From assembly GCA_934574095.1 (NCBI GenBank), contig CAKTMW010000001.1, positions 6,047-70,046 of the forward strand: a stretch of 64,000 nt of DNA. The letters run 5' to 3'. Origin of the DNA: an uncultured Oscillospiraceae bacterium (GTDB lineage: Bacteria; Bacillota; Clostridia; Oscillospirales; Oscillospiraceae). A model generated the notes under the pieces. The model was given only the letters and a program-made list of their open reading frames with translations. It did no database searches and was not told the DNA's origin. Made by a program: the position numbers and the translations under genes. Every line of letters starts with the position of its first letter. Within the stretch, counting starts at the first letter, position 1. Of the stretch, positions 59,386-64,000 are shown in pieces.

Positions 59386-59880
59386 TTATTCGCCGACGGC
59401 GTAGCCGCCGCCAACGTCCTCGCCCAGATCGCAGGTATAGACCCAGCAGATCACATCGCCGTCCTGCAAGGTGTAGCCGGAGCAGCCGTAGTTGGGGAAC
59501 TCCCCGTTGACGCTGTACATCCAGCCGGACAGCTCCCCGCAGTCGAACTCATAGAGCTGGGCGATGCCCTCGATATAGGCGCTGTTGTACAGGGGCGACC
59601 AGCTGGACTCCATGGCGATGCCGTTCTCCCGGCACAGGCGCTGGAGCAGGTCGAAGGCCGTCTCCCCCTCGGTGAAGGAGAGCTCCGTCTCCGGCAGGAT
59701 CACGCCGTCATCGGGCACGAAGTCCGCCTTGGCGGCGTTGAGCTGGTCAAGATTGTCCAGAATGGTGGCGCAGGAGATGGAGACGGTGCAACTTCCCGCC
59801 GTCTGTTGGGCCTGCCCGCCGCAGGCGGACAGCAGCAGAAGCAGGAGCAGCAGCGGCAGCAATCGTTTCATTCGGCTCAT
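59386..59880 (-). CDS. Lipoprotein with a DUF4430-type domain
   Basis: A 164-residue protein with a lipoprotein signal (leucine-rich, lipobox LSACG near residue 20) and one C-terminal domain of the DUF4430/transcobalamin-like type: TAFDLLQRLCRENGI, GWMYSVNGEFPNYGCSGYTL and DGDVICWVY. It would sit on the outer membrane face. Start at 59880 with GGGAG. The gene is 12 bases after the large PQQ/dockerin gene, so both may form a surface complex or be coupled. Confidence 0.85.
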   Translation of the reverse strand: MSRMKRLLPLLLLLLLLSACGGQAQQTAGSCTVSISCATILDNLDQLNAAKADFVPDDGVILPETELSFTEGETAFDLLQRLCRENGIAMESSWSPLYNSAYIEGIAQLYEFDCGELSGWMYSVNGEFPNYGCSGYTLQDGDVICWVYTCDLGEDVGGGYAVGE

Positions 59881-59892
59881 AGCGGCGCTCCC

Positions 59893-62808
59893 TTATGCGG
59901 TCTTTTCCGAAGAATCCCAGCGTCCGGCGGTCAGATAACTGTATAGGTTCTGCATATCCGTGATCGTTATCTTGCCGCTTTCATTCATGTTAGCTTGCTT
60001 GATCTCCGCAGGCGAAAGTTTTTCTATCTCATTGCAGTGTTCATACAACCGCTGCAAATCGTACACATCCGTCACGCCGTCGTTATTGGCATCGCCCCGA
60101 ACAGTCAACCCTATCGTCACCGAAACGGCATCCGCATCCGGTCTCTGGTCCGCACTCTCCGGGCCGTTGAAGTACAATACCGGTGTGTATGTGATTTTCC
60201 TCGCGTTGAATTTACTCGTCAGCGGCTCGGTGCTCCACTCGGCGCAGTCGGCGACGCTGCCGGCGGGTATGGTGCGGCTCACGCCGTTGGCGTAGGTCAC
60301 CTTCAGCTCCATGCCCGTGGGGTCAAAGGTCTCACCCGCGCCGTAAACCATCTTTTTCGGGTTTGCTGTTGCTTCCATCTTCGTCACCGCGCTGGTCAGT
60401 GCCATCAGATAGCCGGAATCGTTCTTGAAGTACAGCGTACCGTACCGGTCCGCGATGGGGGAGCAGATGGCATACGCGGAATGTGCGCCCGCCGGCGTAA
60501 ACAGGGGATAAGCCACGGTGTGGCCGTCCTCGGTATCCAGGTTTTCCAGCTCCGCGCTCATCTGGCCCGGCTTGTCCTTCAGCACCCGCAGCACACCGGG
60601 CGTAAAGTTGTCAATGAAATAGACGTAGGTGTATCCATCCACGTTTTCGTAGGCCGTGGTCAGCAGGCCGGAGGTCTGGGGATAACCCTTCGTCTCCACC
60701 CGGTAGGCAATCTTCCAGCTCGTCAGGTCGATCACCGTGATGTTGTGGCCGGAATAAGCGGTAAACTGGCTGCTTCCCGACACGCCCACATAGGCCCGGC
60801 CCTTATATACCACCGGGGTAGAGGTGCTCATGCCGCCCAGGGGGACGGCCTTGGACTGGGCGGCGTCGATCCTGCCGTCTTCCCCGACGACCTCGCTGTA
60901 CAAATACCCACCCTTGGAGGTGAAGTATATCCGGCCGTCCACATAGGTAATGCTGGAGCGGATATCCCCGGCATAGTCGGTCTTGGCGTCCACCAGCGCG
61001 CCGGTGGCCTTGTCCAGCACCAGCAGCTTGCCGGTGGGACTCTTGTAACCACTTTCTCCGTCGTCGGTTCCCACCATCACATACTTCTCATTGACGTAGG
61101 CCCCCGCCCAGTAGTAGCCGCCCTTGGTGGTATAGGTCCAGCGGGCCAGCTTTGTCTCGTCTGCTCTGGCGGGGTCCTCATCGGTGACGGACAGGCACAC
61201 AAGGTTGGCCTCCGCCGTCTCGCTCTCCCAGAAGCCCACGTAGATATACCCCTGGTCGTCATAGGTAATGGGGCAGTTGGACTGGTACCGGCCGCCCAGC
61301 GGGTCCGTATAGAGCCACAGGGACTCCAGCGTGGCCGCGTCAAAGGCCTCTACCTTGCCGCCGTCCAGCGCCACAAACAGCATGCCGCCGCCATAGGTGG
61401 GCGGAATGATGGCGTAGGAGGGTTCTCCGGACATCTTTTTCTGGGCCACCGTCTTTCCGGTAAGGGCGTCCACCTTATACAGTATGTCGCCGCCGGAGAC
61501 GATGAGATAGTCGGCGTCACCCTGCGTAATGAGGATTGGACAGCTGGCGGCCACCCTTTTGTCGTAGCCATTGCCGATCTTGGTGGCCCAGCTGAGGACC
61601 GCCTCATCCCGCTTGACGGGCGTTTTGAAGCTCACCACGCCGTTGTTTTCGTCATTGCCCCGGAAGGAGGGCCACAGGGACGATACATTCCCGCCGGGCG
61701 TACTGGGGACAGCCGCCGCCAGCGTGATAGGCAGCTCCGGGCTGTCCGCCGCTGCGGTAAAGGTCTCACTCTTGCCCACATACCCGGCGCAGGTGGCCAC
61801 GTAGGTGTAGTCGACGCCCTCCATCAGCTGGAATTTTCCATCGCTGCCGGGCCAGACACGGGAATTGTCCCGGCTGTCATAGATGGCCACCAGCGCACCC
61901 ACAGGCGACACATTGACAGTGGTAGGGACCAGGCCCTTCTTTTTTACCGTAACGGTGTAATGATAGGATTTCGCATCTCCGCTGCCGGCAGAAAGAACGA
62001 ACGTCTCCTCTGCTTTCGTGGAATCCAGCGTCAGCGTATGGGGCGATGTGATCTCCTGACCATCCAGCAGGATGGTATATCCGGTAAAAGACGTGACATC
62101 CAGTGTCATTTCCTTTGTACCGGCCTCGATGTTTGCTTCATATGCGTATATGTCTCGTTTGAACGTGGGCTTCAGGACCGCCTTGCCGTTTACCGTCAGC
62201 GCCACTCTTTTCAGGGTCAGCCTTCTGGTAAAGGTCACGGTGTATGTCTCTGTCTCTGTGCCGTCTGGAGATGTAACCACCACCGTCAGCTGGTGGGCAG
62301 CAGAACCATCCATACCCTTAATAACCAGTGTGGCGGTCTCGTTGTTCACGGGCTCGCCGTTTACCCTAACGGAACAACCCTCCGCCGCGGAAGCCCAGGC
62401 GTAAGCCGTAGAGTAAACATCGTCCACCCAAGCGGAAAACTCCTTTTCGCCGGAAGCAATTTTTTCCGCCGTATTCTCCAAATAATGGTAGCTGTTTTCC
62501 CAATCGTTTCTGCTTGCCAGCCGAAGTTCCTTCAGCAGCGGGGTACTGCTGTCGGCGTCGGTGTCATCCGGCGTCTGCTGGGGCTCATCCTGCCCCTCCT
62601 CCTGCGCCGTCTTCTCCTGAGGTGTAGTCTCTTCCTTCTCCTCCGGCTCTTCTTTCTCCTCCGTCAGCGGCACGTCGCCTGTGACGGTCTCCGCCGCCGC
62701 GTCGGTCTGCGCCGTCTGCGCCGCGTCCTGACTGGCCCACACGGTGGCAGGCAGCAGGCTCAGGGTCATGACCAGCGCCAGGACCAGGGATAGTATGCGT
62801 TTCTTCAT
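59893..62808 (-). CDS. Exported beta-propeller protein with dockerin-like C terminus
   Basis: A 971-residue secreted protein. Order: signal peptide (1-25), acidic low-complexity linker (about 30-90, rich in Glu, Pro, Thr), cadherin-like/Ig-type domains (about 95-370), a PQQ-like beta-propeller (about 380-810; repeats such as GKTVAQKKMSG and TPVVYKGRAYVGV), a bacterial Ig-type domain (about 815-890) and a dockerin-like end with two Ca-binding repeats (GDANNDGVTDVYDLQRLY and NMNESGKITITDMQNLY). A dockerin would attach it to a cohesin on another surface protein. Start with AAGGAGG upstream. Confidence 0.85.
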   Translation of the reverse strand: MKKRILSLVLALVMTLSLLPATVWASQDAAQTAQTDAAAETVTGDVPLTEEKEEPEEKEETTPQEKTAQEEGQDEPQQTPDDTDADSSTPLLKELRLASRNDWENSYHYLENTAEKIASGEKEFSAWVDDVYSTAYAWASAAEGCSVRVNGEPVNNETATLVIKGMDGSAAHQLTVVVTSPDGTETETYTVTFTRRLTLKRVALTVNGKAVLKPTFKRDIYAYEANIEAGTKEMTLDVTSFTGYTILLDGQEITSPHTLTLDSTKAEETFVLSAGSGDAKSYHYTVTVKKKGLVPTTVNVSPVGALVAIYDSRDNSRVWPGSDGKFQLMEGVDYTYVATCAGYVGKSETFTAAADSPELPITLAAAVPSTPGGNVSSLWPSFRGNDENNGVVSFKTPVKRDEAVLSWATKIGNGYDKRVAASCPILITQGDADYLIVSGGDILYKVDALTGKTVAQKKMSGEPSYAIIPPTYGGGMLFVALDGGKVEAFDAATLESLWLYTDPLGGRYQSNCPITYDDQGYIYVGFWESETAEANLVCLSVTDEDPARADETKLARWTYTTKGGYYWAGAYVNEKYVMVGTDDGESGYKSPTGKLLVLDKATGALVDAKTDYAGDIRSSITYVDGRIYFTSKGGYLYSEVVGEDGRIDAAQSKAVPLGGMSTSTPVVYKGRAYVGVSGSSQFTAYSGHNITVIDLTSWKIAYRVETKGYPQTSGLLTTAYENVDGYTYVYFIDNFTPGVLRVLKDKPGQMSAELENLDTEDGHTVAYPLFTPAGAHSAYAICSPIADRYGTLYFKNDSGYLMALTSAVTKMEATANPKKMVYGAGETFDPTGMELKVTYANGVSRTIPAGSVADCAEWSTEPLTSKFNARKITYTPVLYFNGPESADQRPDADAVSVTIGLTVRGDANNDGVTDVYDLQRLYEHCNEIEKLSPAEIKQANMNESGKITITDMQNLYSYLTAGRWDSSEKTA

Positions 62809-62821
62809 CCGTTCTGCCTCC

Positions 62822-64000
62822 TTAGTACATGCATCGGAACCATTTCTGATAAAACCGCTGCCAGGGCTTCAATTTCTGGCGGAAGCGCCGCAGCGTGTCG
62901 GCGGCGAACTGCCGCATGGTCTGACGCTGGGTCTCGGTGATGGGGTGGGCGCTGTAACGGGCCTCGGCGTTCAGCCAGGCCAGGGCTTCCATGTCCACCG
63001 TCTCGCCCGCCCAGGCGGACACCGCCGCGCTCTCCGTCAGCAGCGAGCGGTTCTTCCGTTTCAATCCGCCCCGCCACATCAGCTCCATGGCGTAGGCAAA
63101 CAGCGCCGCCGCGCCCTCCCTGGGGTCGGGGTCGTCAAAGGCCACCTGCCGCTTCCGGCATATCTTTCCGCGCCGCAGGATCACCAGCACCGCCAGCAAT
63201 ACCAGCGCCAGAATCAGTAAGAGAATTAGCCACCGGCCCATGTGCAGCGCGGAAAAGCCGCTCTGCACCGTGCTGGCGAACTCCTTCCAGATGGTGATCA
63301 CCTGGGGCTCGTCGTTGGGCCGGTCCACCGTCTCCACCGTGCTGTGGCGCACGGTGTTGTTCTGGTTTCCGTCGCCCTCCTGGGCCTGGGCCCCCGTCAG
63401 GTCGGCATTCTCGTCCGGCTGGAACCACCGCCAGTCGGACTCCGCCATAAGGTTCAGATAGGGCTGCGCCGTCTCGAAGGGCACCCAACCCGCGCCGTCT
63501 TCGTAATACTCCGCCCAGGCGTGGGCGTCGTTGCCGGTCAGGGTCAGGGTGGTCTCGCCGCTCTTGCCGGACACCATGTCCGGCGTGATGAGATAGCCCT
63601 CCACATACCGGGCGGGGATGCCGTAGTACCGCAGCATCATCACCGCCGCCGTGGCGTACTGCACGGCGCTGCCCCGGCCCGTCTCCTGCAAAAAGGAGCT
63701 GACAGGGTCGGCGTCCCCCGTGAAGGTATCCGCGCCCTCGTCATACTCCACCGTCTCCGCCAGACAGGCCCTAACACGGCTCTTGGCCTGGTAGGAGGTG
63801 ATGGACGCCGGGGCTTTCCCCAGCAGCGCCGCCAGCGTCTTCTGGGTGTCCTCCGGAATGGTCAGGTAGTTGTCGTAGACCGTCTGGCGATAGGCGGTCT
63901 CCTGAGCCAGATAGTCCTGGAAGTCCGCATCCTCCAGATGCTGGCTCAGCTCGTCCAGCAGCTCATAGGCCCGCGCCGTCAGGTTGCCGGAGGAGGTGTA
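62822..64000 (-). CDS. Transglutaminase-like membrane protein, partial
   Basis: Open to the end of the window (at least 392 residues; the N terminus lies outside). Transglutaminase fold: MLRYYGIPARYVEGYL and NDAHAWAEYYEDGAGWVPFE are visible, with the catalytic His region HAW. The usual catalytic Cys (RGxCxxYA) is replaced: the sequence is GRGSAVQYAT, so Ala stands where Cys is expected. A membrane helix follows (about residues 260-285) and a cytosolic tail of basic residues. It ends 13 bases before the PQQ/dockerin gene, so they form an operon. Confidence 0.85.
   Translation of the reverse strand, partial: YTSSGNLTARAYELLDELSQHLEDADFQDYLAQETAYRQTVYDNYLTIPEDTQKTLAALLGKAPASITSYQAKSRVRACLAETVEYDEGADTFTGDADPVSSFLQETGRGSAVQYATAAVMMLRYYGIPARYVEGYLITPDMVSGKSGETTLTLTGNDAHAWAEYYEDGAGWVPFETAQPYLNLMAESDWRWFQPDENADLTGAQAQEGDGNQNNTVRHSTVETVDRPNDEPQVITIWKEFASTVQSGFSALHMGRWLILLLILALVLLAVLVILRRGKICRKRQVAFDDPDPREGAAALFAYAMELMWRGGLKRKNRSLLTESAAVSAWAGETVDMEALAWLNAEARYSAHPITETQRQTMRQFAADTLRRFRQKLKPWQRFYQKWFRCMY

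Noticed and set aside
59138..59400. A possible cobalamin riboswitch before the cob operon
   Set aside because: No B12-box-like sequence is visible; the region holds a hairpin and a composite repeat.

Overview
The window is a chromosomal segment of a high-GC member of the Clostridia. It is most like the Oscillospiraceae of the gut (Flavonifractor/Oscillibacter-type genomes). This is inferred from the Rrf2-cysK pair, the clostridial two-subunit glycine decarboxylase, RNase J, the rpsO-pnp pair, YitT, BrnTA, abundant short GC-rich intergenic repeats, and consistent AGGAGG ribosome binding sites with TTGACA-17-TATAAT promoters. No rRNA operon, CRISPR array or complete prophage is present.

Layout. 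1-3.1 kb: a membrane-anchored XRE regulator with a 28-residue membrane peptide, a repeat cluster and RNase J. 3.0-5.5 kb: a promoter driving tRNA-Met, tRNA-Glu and tRNA-Val, then the remnant of an integrated element (tyrosine integrase and a 5'-truncated sliding clamp gene) ending abruptly inside a 5'-truncated livF. 6.1-9.1 kb: a cytidylate-kinase-like protein, an Rrf2 regulator and cysK with a Cys-Cys leader peptide, then a BrnTA toxin-antitoxin pair. 9.2-17.0 kb: a glycosyltransferase, a two-component system, and a decaying MarR/ABC-exporter operon. 17.1-22.5 kb: cupin, flavodoxin and MerR genes, two LysR regulators, an acetyltransferase, small proteins and gene remnants. 22.6-30.2 kb: the glycine cleavage operon, controlled by a tandem glycine riboswitch and encoding a GcvT-GlyA fusion. 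30.3-39 kb: a sugar kinase and lyxose isomerase pair, an MgtC-like protein, an iron/phosphonate-type ABC importer and a ROK-like kinase. 39-45 kb: a repeat-bearing membrane protein, an SDR, YitT, a sigma-like pair, tRNA-Thr and tRNA-Tyr, and an S24-type repressor behind an array of phased operators. 45.4-48.2 kb: rpsO and pnp. 48.2-59.1 kb: accessory genes for molybdenum hydroxylases (XdhC, YqeC, an NTPase), a TroA-type metal/corrinoid ABC importer, and the late cobalamin genes (cobT, cobU, cobS, a phosphatase and a short CobU-like protein). 59.4-64 kb: exported proteins, including a dockerin-bearing beta-propeller and a transglutaminase-like protein that appears to lack its catalytic cysteine.

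How genes work together. The gcv operon degrades glycine to CO2, ammonia and methylene-THF; the fused GlyA can use that methylene-THF for serine. Its riboswitch turns the operon on with glycine, or regulates it by glycine. CysK makes cysteine and appears to be under two controls, an Rrf2 operator and a Cys-codon leader. The cob genes form one tightly overlapping operon for nucleotide loop assembly.

The most unusual feature is a pair of about 440-bp intergenic elements (44946-45384 and 53825-54265). They share at least five hairpins whose arms have changed in compensating ways, which suggests a structured RNA or a structured mobile repeat that I do not recognise. Other points of interest are the 31-bp phased operator array, the cysteine leader peptide, the GcvT-GlyA fusion and several half-deleted genes. 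All calls rest on reading the sequence; no database search was run.
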